Notes under the pieces: model-generated
The model's input: only the letters and a program-made list of their open reading frames with translations
Told to the model about the DNA's origin: nothing
Databases searched by the model: none
Assembly (NCBI GenBank): GCA_021770615.1
Contig: JAETQR010000005.1
Location: forward strand, 62,001 to 126,000
From: Lachnospiraceae bacterium
Lineage (GTDB): Bacteria > Bacillota_A > Clostridia > Lachnospirales > Lachnospiraceae
DNA: 64,000 nt
Direction of reading: 5' to 3'
Made by a program: the position numbers and the translations under genes
Shown: one piece after another, positions 63,769-64,000 of the stretch
Position numbering within the stretch: the stretch's first letter is position 1
Layout of the letters: each line of letters opens with the position of its first letter

Positions 63769-64000
63769 TTATTTTTTCCTCTGTCCTAATTTATTCTCTG
63801 TTCCATTTAAAAGCCTTTTTATATTGGCACTGTGCTTTATGTAAGCCAAAATCGTAAACATCAGGCTTATCACAAGGATCACGGGAAAATATGCACTGCC
63901 ACGATACGTCAGAACAGAAAAAATTGGAATATACCATACTACGATCAACGATCCAAGAGACACATAGCGTGTCAAGGCAACTACTGCGATAAACAGCGCC
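63769..64000 (-). CDS. plsY: glycerol-3-phosphate acyltransferase PlsY, C-terminal part
   Basis: The last 76 or so codons are visible, open to the window edge: ALFIAVVALTRYVSLGSLIV followed by hydrophobic helices and a basic tail (HSANIKRLLNGTENKLGQRKK). LTRYVSLGS and the HxxNIxRLxxGxExK tail are PlsY signatures. It acylates glycerol 3-phosphate made by the adjacent gpsA product. The start is outside the window. Confidence 0.93.
   Translation of the reverse strand, partial: ALFIAVVALTRYVSLGSLIVVWYIPIFSVLTYRGSAYFPVILVISLMFTILAYIKHSANIKRLLNGTENKLGQRKK

Overview
The window looks like chromosome from a spore-forming, Gram-positive anaerobe of the Clostridia, most probably Lachnospiraceae. The evidence is sporulation genes (spoIVA, yqfC, yqfD, a SpoVB-like flippase, a BofC-domain protein), a type III glutamine synthetase, a sodium-pumping biotin decarboxylase, an [FeFe]-hydrogenase-like protein, a tryptophan T-box, and strong AGGAGG-type ribosome binding sites. 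No rRNA, tRNA, CRISPR array, transposase or phage gene was recognised. Most genes lie on the minus strand.

Layout. 1-10223 (minus) is a tandem array of paralogous lipoproteins: five complete copies, one cut by the window edge, and two BspA-like leucine-rich proteins set between the last two copies. Each lipoprotein has the lipobox LLSGCGG, a run of A-V-S-G-x pentapeptides and a propeller-like body. 10363-15207 (minus) is a Na+-decarboxylase operon with two different carboxyltransferase subunits, a biotin carrier and two membrane subunits. 15377-19014 (plus) has a D,D-carboxypeptidase and GSIII. 19208-21369 holds a small nucleotide-type enzyme, a type I toxin-antitoxin locus, an HD hydrolase, a long-hairpin element and a one-domain Ig-like protein. 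21473-28960 has a second D,D-carboxypeptidase, the group yqfC-yqfD-phoH-ybeY-DUF3048-flippase, and divergent rpsU. 29039-40734 holds a repeat-built coiled-coil protein, alaS, proline synthesis genes with folate and flavoprotein genes, a BofC-like protein and an NlpC/P60 hydrolase. 40947-44265 has the hydrogenase-like gene and spoIVA. 44331-62500 looks accessory: a 1856-residue BspA/Ig protein, a secreted prolyl isomerase, the full trpEGDCFBA operon behind a Trp T-box, an exported esterase, a PIN toxin-antitoxin pair and a small broken gene. 62742-64000 is gpsA and the end of plsY.

Most notable are: (i) the AVSG repeat tag, which also appears just after the export signal of two unrelated exported proteins; (ii) a family of long-hairpin intergenic elements (20768-21017, 42516-42775, 51349-51491) in which copies keep pairing while the paired sequence changes, with a shared asymmetric loop; (iii) a spoIVA start region where a sigma-E -10, an upstream gene's terminator and the Shine-Dalgarno overlap; (iv) a 29-codon toxin gene with an antisense RNA; and (v) tandem hairpin repeats between the trp T-box and trpE. 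All calls are from reading the sequence; no database search was run.
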